NCBI RefSeq assembly: GCF_020520425.1
Contig: NC_079487.1
Span: 111,758,141-111,822,140, forward strand
Direction: 5' to 3'
Length of the DNA stretch: 64,000 bases
Source of the DNA: Spinacia oleracea
Lineage: Eukaryota; Streptophyta; Magnoliopsida; Caryophyllales; Amaranthaceae
The notes beneath the pieces were generated by a model, which was not told the DNA's origin, searched no databases, and saw nothing but the letters and a program-made list of their open reading frames with translations. Below, piece after piece: positions 1 to 14,695 of the stretch (positions within the stretch are counted from its first letter, which is position 1; the number at the start of each line of letters is the position of its first letter). The position numbers and the translations under genes were made by a program.

Positions 1-1793
<1,793 letters not shown>

Positions 1794-3620
1794 GCAAACA
1801 ATCACTGAAACATAACATGTTCATACTAGTGTTAGAGATTTGGGCAGTGTTTTATCTAGTCGGCTAGGTTTCCATGACCATTTTGGCATTTGATTTGATT
1901 ATTTTTGGTCTGAAACCATTTTGATGTAAATCGGGTAGTTGGGTAATAGTAATTTAGGGCTTTCTTTCAAGAGTAACCTTCACTTTTGTAGTTGCTCAAT
2001 GCAATGAACAAACAAGGAATTGGTGCAGAAGGGTGTTCTGGATTCAATGAGTTTTCCCTTTAGTTTTACTCATTTATGTTTTCCTTGTTCTGATTTCGAT
2101 TTTGATTTAGATAAAACTATAGATTAGATTTTTGCTCTCCTAGCCTAAATCAGGTTAGGTGTCTGCTAGACCGTTACCAAAGACAGAGAGTGCATTCTTG
2201 CTGAAACAGTCAAAGCATTGTCTTTTTAACCAGTCTTAAGACATGAATTAAGCAAACGATATACGAGCACCTGTAAGATTAGAAGAGATATTAACCTAAA
2301 CCTTATAATGAGCGCGTATCTTCTCCATTTTTTCCCCAAAGAATTCAAGGGTTTTGCTGTTTTGAGTTCGGTTGGTAATTGATTAACTCGAAATTGTGCA
2401 CCTTTTCTTAATGTGAAGTACTCAGTGAGAACTTCCCTTGCCTTTTAAGTGAAGGATCAAGTCCTCCACAAACATAATTGTAGGGATAATCTGCAAAGGG
2501 AAGTGGAATCAGTTAATCAAGGGCTTAAGTTGAGCTTGACTCAAGCTTTGACCAATTTTGACAGTTAATTAAAAGCAGCTCAAAGTTGTCCAGTCTCATT
2601 AGAATCAAGTTGGCATGGCTTAATCATATGCAAATACTGGTTTTATTCACTATATGTTATTGTGATTTTGAAAGTATTATGTTAAACAGACTGGAGGTTC
2701 AAACCAATGGAAGCTACGGTAGAAGTCCGAGAAATGGTGTGATGGAATGACCAAATCGTGTAAAATAAGTACTCCGAAGAAATGTATAGTTACCCTGGCA
2801 TATCCCATGAAAGAAAATGCAAGATGGCGAACTTTGGGTAAATCTTTCATTGCTTAAATCAAAATTATTTGATGAATGACTTCATTTTGATTGGGTATCT
2901 TTAAAAAAAACTTTACATTGATGGAAGGATCCAAACTCCAATATCAAGCAGATAAGGGTTAATGAAACTCCAATCTCATCTGAACCTGAGAACCAAAAAA
3001 CTAACAAGCTAAGGAGCGGGGAAGCTAGGGATCCGAGGGAACAACCGTGAACCAAGTTACCAGATACCCTGAACCTGAAGATCTGGACAATGGATGCAAC
3101 TCAACAACCTTTTTACAAGAAAACAAAATAGTCCAGGTTTATACTCCTGAATTGCAGAAATACCAGCACATTATAGGAGATAATATAAGATTGCAAACAC
3201 AAGGAAAAATCTTAACCGATGAATGTCTTTCATTAATTACTCAATTTCGAACTGTTAAAAGGACAAACTGTATAGAAAATGCAATTCTACAACCTTTTTG
3301 CTAAAAGAATACAAAATATTCCCCCCTCGGACCCCAATATACCAATTTAACAAGAATAAAGAAACAGCAATTGCTTATGGCTTTTCCCTTTTCTTTTTAA
3401 CCCCTATATATTTAGTTTACTTACTCATTTGTGGTGTTGATGGTGCAACCAAAAACCCATCCCCAAAGACTTACAGGGGAAAATCTGATATATAAATTGA
3501 AGAACCTGTGGCTCTGATATCTTGTGTACTGTCAATCCTTTTCTTCATGACATGTTGATGCTGTGCCTCAGAGGTAGGAATAAAAAGAGCAAAACTATTT
3601 CCTATCATTTATCTCAACTC
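1794..3620. other. PCNA 3' UTR and intergenic spacer
   Basis: The first 200-250 bases are T-rich and probably form the PCNA 3' UTR. Beyond about 2050 I recognise no gene, repeat or RNA. An open frame of 85 codons at 3047-3304 resembles nothing I know. The transporter gene ends tail-to-tail with PCNA at 3624. Confidence 0.6.
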
Positions 3621-3623
3621 AGA

Positions 3624-6600
3624 TCATTTACTTCTTTTCTTGGCCTCACTGTAAAGTATGACCCCAAGGACAGTGAGTGAGTAACCGAGCATCCCAGTAA
3701 TTGAGACAGGGTTTTTAAAGATCAAAATTGAGACGACAACAGCAACTGCACCCTTTGCATTTCCAAGCACCTGGTATAATAAACAAAATACTATTATTGA
3801 GCTGTGGTGTTATAGTCAATGACAGGGAAAGAAATTGTAGACATAAACAGTCAGCATCGAATCAAATTGGGTGCCTTGGGGATGGTTGACAGAGCAGAAT
3901 GTTAAAGTGCAAATACATTATCACCCGCAAGCATAACAGCAGTTGCCAGAAGCCTCTGAGATTCTGAACTTAAGTTAACTAAAGACATTTATACATTTAT
4001 GCATTTCACAAGAACAAGATATTTTATGGATGACACGGATTTAAGAGGTCAAGGAAGTTCTCTGTTTCCAAGCTCAAAACAGGTGTGCAGACAATGAGTA
4101 GCAGAGAAACTTACGAAAACATGACTTTCAAATACAACAAATCACCGATAAATGAGCTGCCACAGTAACATCGGAATCACAATACTGCTAAGAACATACA
4201 AGCAAATTAAATGGGCAGTCAGCTACTAAAAATATCTTCTTAGCTCCTCCTCCCACTTCCAAGTCCCAACTACTAAAACTAGTACACTGCAATTGGAGCC
4301 TTGTATGCATCAATTCACAAAATCGAAATCTCAAAACAAGCTTAGAGATTGACTTAACTGTCAATGACTCAAGGAGCCTCCCCACAGGCCCACACCTGAT
4401 AATGTAATGTAATAACCTATTATCCGCTAAAAATATTATATTTTAATAGAAGGGTAGAGTTTTCTAAATGGCCAACGCCGCTAACCAATAAATGAAAGAA
4501 AGAAAGGCAAGCATTCATAGACCACAGATCTAGTGGTCCACAATACATCACATGGATATAGATCTGTAAGATGCACTGGTTACTGGTATAATATGAAGTA
4601 CCATTTTAGTTTTAGCAAAGCAGAAAAATAAGCCACAATGGACCAAATTTCAGTAGTCCTTGTATCAGCAACATAACTTCATTTTAGAAATGTTGCAGTG
4701 AACTTATCAACGTTAACTTCCAGGCTTTGATTTGTTAACTTGCAGAATAGAGACTCCCGCTTATAACAAACTATTCTCACTTAACTGCTTGGTGAAAGTA
4801 AAAAGGCGAGGATGATAAAAAATACTAGCAGTACAGACACCTCTCTCATATTCATGAGCATTACTGAAAGCTACGGACAAATAAGTAGAGAAATTAGCTA
4901 AGCATCTTTATCAGTCACTACCTTTTATTCCAAAGTATCTCATTTTCAAAGTCTCCCTCTCCTACAAACTTTTCATTGTAACAGAGAATAAACAATTAAA
5001 TAAAAGGGGACGCTTCTGTGTGACTCTATTGTGAGAGTCTGAGAGAAGCTTTAGCTTGACTTGATAAAACAAAATTCAAACAGGTAAATTCCTCATAAGA
5101 TCGGACCTTCCTGGCTGGATTACTTGATCTATGATAAGGTTCATTTCAACTACATCTATGATAAGGTTCATTTCAACTTCATTTCAAATAGATCCCTTAA
5201 TTCAGATCATTTTCATCCACATCATCTTAACAGTGACTTCAGGAGTTCAGGATATATCAGCAATAGGAGTATAGGACCCGAAGAAGCAAACTGATGGTCC
5301 AACAGTAATACTAAATCCAGCTACAACTGATGACATGTTCTGGATAAAGGAACAAACTATAAAGCTTCAAAATTAGCAATTATGCACAGAAAGAGATTCT
5401 TCAACTGCTGAGTGAAATGGGATTTCCAGCAATGCAAATATTTGACCCTTTACAACATACAAACTTGCAACATTTTTTTTTAACCCCTAACTAATGAATA
5501 TACAAGCTAAGTAGTAAAAACACCAAAAGTTCAAATAGTGTGGTTGCTGTTACTGTTTGTTGCTGTGACATCATCGATAACATCCAAGAAGGAGAACTCT
5601 TAATTGCAAACTTTTTGAATCATAATTAGCCACGTACTCACAAGAACTATACGTCTATACAAAAAGGCTTGCACCTCCAATAATGAACATCTTCTCAAAT
5701 CTAATACGCTATATAAGTTTTGTCATTACCCATTATAAAGGGAAAAAATCCCAAACTATCATGTACAGATCACAATTGCTAATCAGACACACAATTCTTT
5801 AATAGCTCAGATACAATAAAACAACTGCTTACACAAAGAACAGAAAACACTGTGTGATACAAGATCCCACATCTAATATCACACAAATAAAACTACTCCA
5901 GGCTCAAACTGTGAGGATCAATGTTTGGATACTGTAATTTCGGGTCTCCAGCAAATAGATTTCAGAAATCATTAAGGGGGAATTCACCAGACTGTGTATA
6001 TGATAGATTCTCAATCACGGAATTCATTACGGAATTTCATAATCAAGTAACAAAGAACAATACAACTCCATAACCCCATAGGACAATACTGTAGCAAATA
6101 CACACATTCCACATAACAACATCCCTATCAAACAAGGGTAGGAAAAGGTCATTTGCATACCTGAAGAGTCAAAGCACTGGTATGTTTGGTGACCAGGAAG
6201 TTGGTCAGATTCACAAAGTACGCCAACGAAGAATTGAAAATCAGATACCAGACAATCTTGACGTCTTCCCTTGCAAGTGCCAGAGTGATGCCAACCACAT
6301 TTTCTTCCATGAACAGTGTTGCAGGAAGAAGGAAAACAACGGCTATTGGAGCCATATAAAGGAGGAGGTTCATAGAATTGAGCTTCTCCCTGAGCAAGCA
6401 TATTAAGTTCTAGTCAGTCTCCCATCAACAGAACATACAATTACAAACGTGGAGCAAATGAGCAACTCACCAACTACGATTCAAATGACATGCTATAGAA
6501 TACTACAGAGTACAAGACAATGAAAAAGGAAATGATCATTACCCTTCAGAGGACAGCAAAATACCCTGAACCACTGATTTAAGAGCCCTAGCAGCCGTTG

Positions 6601-7528
6601 CAGCTACACACATTAAAAACCCGAAAAGGTGGAAACTCGGTTCACCCTACAATAGTCAACCACATAAATTAGCACTAAAAATACAACTTAAACATATCTA
6701 AATCGGCATCTGCAAACAGCAATTAGAACATCTAACCATTGAAGGACAAATTCAATAACCAAAAATTTCCTCCAAACTCCGCCAACTAAAAGTTTCGTAA
6801 CATCGGCAGTTAATGTCACCAGATACCTTCAAATTCAGCTAGTTCACTACTACAGCTAAATCCAGCGCCTCCTTTGAGTTAAAATTTAGCCCATAAACAT
6901 CAATTAGCTAGTACTACGGTGACCCATAACTTGACAATTTCATCAACTTTCCTCTATTTTCACATTTAAACTAAAGCACCAATCTTTACAGGAAAATTTC
7001 CGAAACCAAAATTTCACAATTCCTACACCAATAAAAATTAAACAATTCACAATTAAAAAATGAAATTGAAGTTGAAGAAGTAATTACCCCACTAGCAATA
7101 ACAACACCAGTAACAACAGGAATAAGGGTGGCATATGTAAGCCAAGCCTCCCTCTTAAACGTAATAAGATAGGCAAAAACGGCAGTGAAAAACGGCGTGG
7201 TCGCACCAATTGCTTGATTAAACGAAACAGGAAGATATTTCAGCGAAATGTTGCCACTAACAACAGAAGCACAGAAAATAAGACTAAGAGCTGCGATCTT
7301 GAAGAATTGAACCCGCGATCGGATAGTTTGCATCGGTACCATCTTTAGCCAAGCTATAGCAATGTAGCTTAGCAATGAACAAGCAGTCATATGACACATG
7401 GTAAGAAAGATCGGGTACTTGAACCCGTAATTGCTTAACAAATACTTGTTCAGCAATAATACCCCAATGTTTGATGAGTACCATGCTGTCACCAGCCCTA
7501 TTGTGAAGAATCTGCTCGTCGTCTTCAT
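3624..7528 (-). CDS. Nucleotide-sugar / triose-phosphate translocator family transporter (UUAT-like)
   Basis: Complete four-exon gene encoding 306 aa: exons 7088-7528, 6543-6646, 6161-6389 and 3624-3770, all with GT-AG splice sites and summing to 307 codons. It is a multi-pass Golgi/ER-type drug-metabolite-superfamily carrier of the KT/TPT group. Landmarks are the N-terminal [75 protein letters not shown] and a C-terminal YSEAKKRSK. These closely match Arabidopsis At3g11320/At5g05820-type proteins, relatives of the UDP-uronic acid transporter UUAT1; the substrate here is inferred, not shown. ATG at 7526-7528 is taken as the start because the in-frame codon at 7535-7537 is TTG. The last intron (3771-6160) is 2.39 kb, far larger than the others. 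About 300 bp of likely 5' leader/promoter lies at 7529-7850. Confidence 0.93.
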
Positions 7529-7850
7529 CTCCGTCAATTTAATTTACCCTAATTTGAAACCTTAATTAGGTTTGAACTGAGGTGAAAAAAAACGACGAAC
7601 AGATACAAAACCCTAGAAATTGGAAATTGATTCGATCTTCAAATTTTCGCTAGAGATCTGACATTTTTTGAGGAAATCGAAAAATTCCAGAAACCAAATC
7701 AGAGAGTATAATTGCGGTGATTGTACGGATCACATTAATGAATCGGAAACCCGTGATACAGAGAAGAGGAGAGAGAATTGAAAATGGAGGATTCGGTAGC
7801 TTTTGGAGAAGACGACGAATTTTAGGTTGAGGGAATGAAATGTGAGGAGA

Positions 7851-10053
7851 GAGAAAGTGCGGAGGTGAAAACGCGTTGGGTGTGTGTAGGGGAGGAGGGA
7901 GAGGAGAGGGGATTTGCAGATATTGGCAATGGCGGATGGGATGGATGGAACTATGGAAGGGTCGTCGGTCGTTTTTACGACGTACGAGTATTAATTAAAG
8001 AGAAAAATAAATTTAATAGAGTAGTCGTTTTCGGGTTATACTTCTTGTATTTATTTTGTCTTTTACTCAATTAATCTACCTTTTTAATTTTTGGGAATAA
8101 TGGTGATGAGAATTGAAAAATACCAACCCTTTGAGATAGGGAAGTTTAATTTGTGTGTGATATGAGATTGGGGGTAGCCTAGGGGTGATTTGGTGGTATA
8201 ACCCTATATGGCCGGCTAAAGGGAGGTCTAGCTAGACCTACAACACCGGGCCACCAAATTTTGGGGCCCCAAAAAAATTATGTTGGTTAAATCCCCAAAA
8301 ACAAATATTATATATTTAACAGCTGCTTTGTTATGCATTATGTAATCTTTGTCCCAGTTGGTAAGGACTAATAAATGTAATAGTTGAGACCAAGGTTCGA
8401 TTCTTTGCCCGCCCCTTTCTTTTTTGTTTTTTCATGTCCATCAAACCTTTTTCATCAATTTTCTCAAACCCTCGCACATAAAACGTTAAACCATATTATT
8501 AATTTGACTCTATATTTTGTATAAATAAAACAATATTAATATAATAAGTATGTTTTTTTTTATAAGGGCCCAATATCTGTATTTAGCACAGGGCCTCCAA
8601 ATTGTTGGAGACGGCTCTGGGTAAGTTTATCCTCAGACTCAACTTCAATCTTCAGAATCTACCACATCAATTTTCCACTAACTTTTACTTTTTTCTTAAT
8701 TATTTAGAATCACACAAGACTTTTCCTATTTTACACATATCCCCAGACTCGTCTCAGACTCAACTAAGCTCCTAAAAAAGATATTTAAATAGGATAAAGT
8801 ATGATGATGTGATATAATTTTATTGTGTGGAGAAAAAAAAAATAGAGTTTAAAGTGAGTTTTGAGTGAATCTTGGATATTCAAACTCACCTTCAAACTTA
8901 TTGTAATCTTTTATCACATTACCCCAAGAGTCTGACTCTAGACTCTGTTTAAGACTCCACTCAATAGGGGTGAACTCACCCTAAAGCTCTGTTCTTCTGA
9001 GCTTCTTTTGGTTGAACTGAACTGAATGCAATTTTACTAAACCGAACTGGATTGGATGGAACTAAAGTAAATAGTAAATAATAATTAATAAATAATAAAT
9101 ACTCATAATAAACGATAAACAATAAACAATAATTATAAATTATCATACACAATACATATTTTTCTAAAATGTGTAGAGCACAAATTAGAAATAAAATACT
9201 TGAACATATTAATAAGATTTTTTTTTTTTTTGGGTGTATCACCCGATTCACCCTTAGGGTTAATACAAATTCGAGGCAAGTTTTGAGTAGATGTGTTCCA
9301 GTCTTCTTCCAGTTGTTGTTGTGGGTGATCGAACACGGGGTCCTCCCGACCAGTTCAGCTTCAATCACCACTGAACCAACAAGCAAATAGTATTATTTAA
9401 GGAATTGTAATTTGTTTGTTTGATTAATTTCGTTTTTGGGTGCGTAAAACGAGGATGGAGGAACTTATAGTCTTCTACCATGATCAGCCAAATATAATTT
9501 GACCGTGTCAATGATCTTAAGTTCTTAATAGCTAGACATGTCAACATAATGTTCAAAGTTGTCTTCAAATCGGAATTATATTATTATTCATTCAATAAAC
9601 AAACAAGAAAAATAGCCGTCAAACCTCAACAAAACAAATTAAACAAACAAATGTGGAAAATTAACAAATTGTAGTAATATTGAACATATACCATGACTTG
9701 TAATAAAAAAAAAAAAATCGTCCTTTTTTTAATTTTCAAGTATTCTCCCACTATCTATTTATGGGTCTACTACCATGTGGGTTTACAACTAAGTTTTTGC
9801 TTTAGTGATGTTTTACTTACCTTATTGTTTGCTATAATCATGTGAATGAAGATGAACATCCACTCAATGTCATATGCACTTTACAAGTATAAAAAGGTAA
9901 TTTAGTTTTGAATTCTTCAAGATTTTCCTCATTGATCAACCAAATTTCTTGATTCAAGTCATGTTTACTTCAACTTATTTTCACGTATTTCGGCAAAAAA
10001 TAAATTCGGATACGATACGTTCGGGGAAAAATGATGACCTATATACAATTCAT
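7851..10053. other. Intergenic spacer with degraded repeats
   Basis: No host gene is supported. At 8200-8620 there is degraded GGGCC-rich transposon-like sequence containing a SINE-like tract. At 8990-9400 there is A/T-rich repetitive sequence beginning CTCTGTTCTTCTGAGCTTC. The rest is AT-rich and featureless to my eye. Confidence 0.5.
8346..8430 (+). repeat. Possible tRNA-derived SINE fragment
   Basis: A CCCAGTTGGTAAG stretch resembles a pol III A box. About 45 bp further on, GGTTCGATTC matches the B-box consensus, followed by a CTTTCTTTTTTG tract. This spacing is typical of tRNA-derived SINE heads. Length and tail are too degraded to assign a family. Confidence 0.35.
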
Positions 10054-10054
10054 G

Positions 10055-10295
10055 GGTGATGATAAAGGTCGTAAGTTGCGACAATATTTAGTTGTCGCAA
10101 TCTTACGCGTCAGAGTTTAATTGGTACATATAGGCGCCACATAGGCTATGCATCATCAAAATATTTTTACTATCAATGCAATCTTTTTATTATGAAAATA
10201 TGTAAATAACGTATTCGATATATATAAACAATGAAACAAATTAGAATATTATGATTTTCCTACCTTTTTTTTGAAACATGTATAATAGGTTATAT
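10055..10295 (+). repeat. Direct repeat, left copy (flanks CACTA element)
   Basis: About 240 bp beginning GGTGATGATAAAGGTCG recurs in the same orientation at 16848-17082, immediately right of the CACTA element, with scattered differences. The two copies were probably a tandem or near-tandem duplication before the CACTA insertion. Confidence 0.8.
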
Positions 10296-11747
10296 AAGTT
10301 AAATATTTTAGTTTCTAATTTAAATCATGACACATAAACACGTCATGTCATCATTGTGATACGACTTAAAGATCGCATGTTGCGAGATTTTCGACAATTC
10401 ATATCTACAATAAGTTTTGATACGTTATAATAAGCTCGGATAAATTTAGTTAAGTTCATAAATATAAGTGAAAAGCAGGTGAATAAAACACAACCTTAGA
10501 TTAAATTGATAAAGTGGTTTAGGTATATGATCTAGAAATAGGGTCACTAGTGGAAAAAACCCCTGTTGTAGCCCCCTTGTTGAGGGGGGCATACATAAGC
10601 GCGCCTCAATAGCTACTTAGTCAACGCGGGTCAAATATTTTACTATTCTGTTGAGGCGGGCTTTTTTAGTGTTCGCTTCTACAGAAGCTGTTGAAGGGGG
10701 CTTTACTTGCCCGCCTCAATAGATAGAAGCTGTTGAAGGGGGCTTTTAATTGCCCGCCTCAATAGGGTCTATCTGTTGAAGGGGGCTTTTAATTGCCCGC
10801 CTCAATAGGCTACATTAAATTTTAAAAAAATAAAACCACCGCCAAACGTACAGATCGATAAGCTTCTCTTCTCTTCACTTCTCTTCTCTTCACATCTCTT
10901 CTCTTCACCGCGCGACTCCACCACCACCATAACCACCACCACCACCTTCCTCACCGCGCGGCTCCACCACCACCATCTGAAGGAGAGTTTCCCCACCGTC
11001 GTCTTCCCTATCTCGGTTGACTCTGTTTCACACAGTGCCGCAATATATCAAGGTTAGGTTATAATTGATTCTTGTTTTGCTTGGTCTTAAAATTCAGTTT
11101 CTCTTCAATTAGTTGAGCATAATGAGTTGATTATGCAGAGAATTTAGGCTAATGTTTCAATATTGGATGAATTTACAAATTAGGGTTTGATATTTGTGGT
11201 TTTTCTAGTTCAGTTACAAAATAGATGTTAGGTTAAATTTTTCTAGTTCAGTTACAAAATAGAAGTTAGTGATATGGGTTTTGTGTCTAAATGATGAAGG
11301 TCTCTTTTATGGTGATGGTTTATGTAAGCTATGTGAGTAGCTCGATCCAAAGTATGCAGATGAAATGAAGTGTTTGAACTTTTAAGTGGAGCGAATCGAT
11401 ATGAATCTGTTGAAAATATGTCTGCATAAAATATACTCATGTGTTCATTGTAATATTGATAGTTTATTAATGATGTAAACTAATCGTTGATATTGGATTG
11501 TAGCTTTATAGGCTCTAAAATTACCATAGCTTGATGTATTCACTATAGTATATTGTGATGTTTTTTGTACACGCTTATCTACAATATTCTGATGTATGAC
11601 AGTGGAGACTGTTGTTGCTGCTGCTTTGATTTTCAAGTTCTTTTAGTTCCATTTTTATTATGCTACAATATTGCTCTTGCTATTGTTGAGTTCCTATTCT
11701 GGGGTTTTGTGAGATCGGAAACTGTCCATAGACAACTGCCTGTGGGG

Positions 11748-11930
11748 CTTTGACAGGTTCAACAAGGACTAAAATAGGTGCAACAATAAACTTTGTCACC
11801 TTCTACTTGGTTGCATTGCCTGTACTAGTTGTTATGGCATTTTCGGTCAAGGTTGGATTTATCGGTCTGTGGTTTGGGCTCGCAGCAGCTCAACCAGCTG
11901 GTGTACCTGATGCAACCAGCTGGTGTACCT
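11748..11930 (+). pseudogene. Captured fragment of a MATE/DTX efflux transporter
   Basis: Translation gives TGSTRTKIGATINFVTFYLV followed by ALPVLVVMAFSVKVGFIGLW and FGLAAAQ. This is the conserved late transmembrane part of plant MATE (DTX) carriers: G-x-G/T-R-x-K-IGA-x-IN, then FYLVG-P, then F-x-GLW-x-GL-AAQ. Upstream and downstream sequence soon loses the frame, so this is a piece of one exon region rather than a gene. It lies on the element's + strand, like the Ulp1 and APR-like pieces. A small duplication of CAACCAGCTGGTGTACCTGA follows at about 11890-11930. Confidence 0.8.
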
Positions 11931-12447
11931 GATATAGCCTGCTACAGTATCTGATAATAACGCAGATTGTAAACACTTCTTTATTGCAAGTATTATGTTA
12001 ACGGTGTGAAAAAAACTAGTCTGCCCCCCTAGAGATTTTTTTAGTCTTTTTTTGTTTCTTGGTTAAAAATTTAATCAAGCCAGGTCGTCGAGCACCTGTC
12101 AAAATTTGAAAATGTATGCACAGTCCGCAGCAAACCTCCGTGCCTCTTCCTTTGCCGAGGACCAGTCTCATATTAACTAGTTCTACTTACAAGGCTTTTG
12201 ACTATGGCTGAGTATGAGTAGTGCCAGGTGCTTGTAGCTTAACTCTTGCATAGTTGCATGCATAGGGGCTCATTCAGTTATCCATCCTGTTGCATGGAAA
12301 CAAACTGTGGTTTGATATTTAACTTAAGAAAGGACTTTAATAACCAAATTAGGAGATTCTATAGCTATGTTATTTTATGTGGAGCTTTTTCCTTTCTGTT
12401 ACTTTTCAACTAAATCTAATAGCATTTGCTTACTTCTAATTTTCAAG

Positions 12448-12635
12448 GGAGATGAAGCATCATTGCAAAAAGCGCTGCATTTGGTGTACAACCTCAATCA
12501 GGACTGTGTAGATGTTCTGTTTTATGCTTCTTGGTGCCAGTTCTCGAGGAACTTCAGACCAAGCTATTCAACCCTGTCTTCCTTATATCCATCTATTCCT
12601 CATTTTGCAATAGAAGAATCAGCCATCAGACCAAG
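12448..12635 (+). pseudogene. Captured exon of a 5'-adenylylsulfate reductase-like (APRL) gene
   Basis: One splice-bounded exon (AAG before GGA; AAG before GT) encodes GDEASLQKAL, then VLFYASWCQFSRNFRPSYST, then LSSLYPSIPHFAIEESAIRP. This is the thioredoxin-fold start of plant APR-like proteins (APRL4/5/7 type), which have a WC-P-FS-R motif rather than the CxxC of true thioredoxins; here it is WCQFSR. Only this exon is present, so it is read as transduplicated host sequence inside the CACTA element. Transcription is unknown. Confidence 0.8.
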
Positions 12636-12679
12636 GTTTGGACTTAAAACCAAATCTTAGTTTTTTTTAACTCACCAGT

Positions 12680-12975
12680 TCTACGCACTGATCTGCACAG
12701 CTCAGATCAGAACTGTGCAGATCAATGCACAGAACTGATCAGAACTGACCAGTTCTGTGCACTGATCTGCACAGTTCTGATCTGAGCTGTGCAGATCAAT
12801 GCACAGAACTGATCAGAACTGACCAGTTTTGTGCACTGATCTGCACAGTTCTGATCTGAGCTGTGCAGATCAGTGCACAGAACTGATCAGAACTGACCAG
12901 TTCTGTGCACTGATCTGCACAGTTCTGATCTGAGCTGTGCAGATCAGTGCACATAACTGCACAGTTCTGGGCAAA
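12680..12975. repeat. 74-bp palindromic minisatellite, block 1
   Basis: About four units of a ~74-bp repeat built from GTTCTGTGCACTGATCTGCA and its inverted complement, so each unit can fold on itself. Units differ by single bases (for example CAATGCAC versus CAGTGCAC). Confidence 0.9.
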
Positions 12976-13097
12976 ATGCTACAATTGGCCATTTACAAAG
13001 CTATACCTAAAATAATGGCCTTATGGTATTACACCTAACATGCAAAACAATCCCAAATCAAACCTCACCTAAAAAAACAACCCAAAAAAAAAATCAT

Positions 13098-13460
13098 AAC
13101 TCACCAGTTCTACGCACTGATCTGCACAGCTCAGATCAGAACTGTGCAGATCAATGCATAGAACTGATCAGAACTGACCAGTTCTGTGCACTGATCTGCA
13201 CAGTTCTGATCTGAACTGTGCAGATCAATGCACAGAACTGATCAGAACTGACCAGTTCTGTGCACTGATCTGCACAGTTCTGAACTGAGCTGTGCAGATC
13301 AGTGCACAGAACTGATCAGAACTGACCAGTTCTGTGCACTGATCTGCACAGTTCTGATCTGAGCTGTGCAGATCAGTGCACAGAACTGATCATAACTGAC
13401 CAGTTCTGTGCACTGATCTGCACAGTTCTGATCTGAGCTGTGCAGATCAGTGCACATAAC
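13098..13460. repeat. 74-bp palindromic minisatellite, block 2
   Basis: Almost five more units of the repeat at 12680-12975, separated from it by about 120 bp of unrelated sequence. Both blocks begin AACTCACCAGTTCTACGCAC, which suggests block duplication followed by drift. Confidence 0.9.
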
Positions 13461-13535
13461 CTTTGAAATTTTTGTTTTTGGTTTTGTCAACTATAATAGT
13501 TTTTGAAATTTTTGCATTATACATTTACTTTGTAG

Positions 13536-14487
13536 GTGTTTATTCCACGAACACACCTTTGCATTTGACAACTCTCAGATTGGGTTTGTTTGTCCCGAGG
13601 CAATGTCAAGCTCTAGAATCAAGGCCAACCCTCAGGCTGCATCAATGTATTTGAAAGTAGTTTTCAATGCTGAAATTGAAAAGGAGAAGAAGGGTGATCC
13701 TAACATTACCAAGTGGTTTTTGATCCCATACCATCAAGAGTAAGTGTTAGAGATTGATCGATATTTGGTAAATAGCTATGTTATTGTTATTTTCATGCAT
13801 AAGGTTGCAATAACATTTATATATAATGCAGAAATCATTGGATTTTGTACGTGTTAGACCTACGTAGAGGTTGTGCGTATATTTTCGACTCTGCGATAGG
13901 TTCCAACCGAGAAAATAGTGCATGGGGAATCTTGTGTTTGTAAGTTACTTTCAATTCTTTTTAAGTTATTTCTTTTCGTGCCGAATCAGATTCATGAAGT
14001 TTTACTCAACTTCCAGGGCATACCAAGTGTACAAGTTTAATGATGGGATTTGTCCGAATAGAGCGACTATGCAGGGGTTGAAAGGCTTCCATGTAAAGGT
14101 ATATCATGCTTACTAATTAGCTTTACTTTTTTTTTTGGGTAACTACTTGGATATATAATTTATGATTTATCTCCAAATCAGTGTGCTCAACAAGTCGGCG
14201 CCCACGAGTGTGGCTATTACGTTATGAAGTTCATGCATGAAATAGTCACGTTACACCATAACACTGATGAGCGGTTAGACAATGTTCGTTCTTTTACCAT
14301 ATGTTAGTTGAACTACTAATACTAGTACTTTTACGTAGTAGAATTCTTAATTTACAAGTAGCATTACTTATCATGTTACTTATTTCAGGCTTACACTCCA
14401 AGAAATGCGCCTTATACCGATGAGGAAATAGATGTGGTTCGTGAGCAATGGGCTAAGTTTTTTACAACCGAGTATTTATTTACTTAG
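13536..14487 (+). CDS. Ulp1/C48-type cysteine protease domain gene inside the CACTA element
   Basis: Five exons (13536-13739, 13832-13939, 14017-14098, 14182-14283, 14389-14487) join in frame with GT-AG borders. They give a SUMO-protease-like catalytic domain: WFLIPYHQE-NHWILYVLDLR (catalytic His in NHW), YIFDSAIGS (Asp), CAQQVG (oxyanion-hole Gln region) and AHECGYYVMKFM (catalytic Cys). It ends EQWAKFFTTEYLFT then stop. All catalytic residues are visible. Ulp1-like genes recur in plant Mutator-like and CACTA elements, where their role is unclear. The N-terminal part of a full protein is not recognised, so this may be the tail of a longer gene interrupted by the captured fragments and minisatellites. 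It lies between minisatellite block 2 and the 161-bp satellite. Confidence 0.8.
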
Positions 14488-14695
14488 GTTGTTTAGACAC
14501 AAAGATGGAAGCGTTTATATCTTCATGGATTTGGTAAAGTTCTTTAATTTTTCCATAATTACAAGTCTGCTGGATTTGCTAATTTATTGCTTTGAATACT
14601 AATCTGCTGGTCTTGCTGCTGTTGCATGTGAATTCTGATCTGGTGGTCTTTAGAATTTCACTTCCATCTGTGTGTTTCTCCTCTGTTTGCTTCTG

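Noticed and set aside
3047-3304. 85-codon frame on + after PCNA
   Set aside because: No recognisable family, no splice or promoter context, and it lies between two convergent genes.
7835-8074. 79-codon frame on +
   Set aside because: It overlaps the 5' leader/promoter of the transporter and is G-rich low-complexity sequence at its start.
13023-13490. Open frames on both strands rich in SDQNCADQC-type words
   Set aside because: They are translations of the palindromic minisatellite and appear on both strands.
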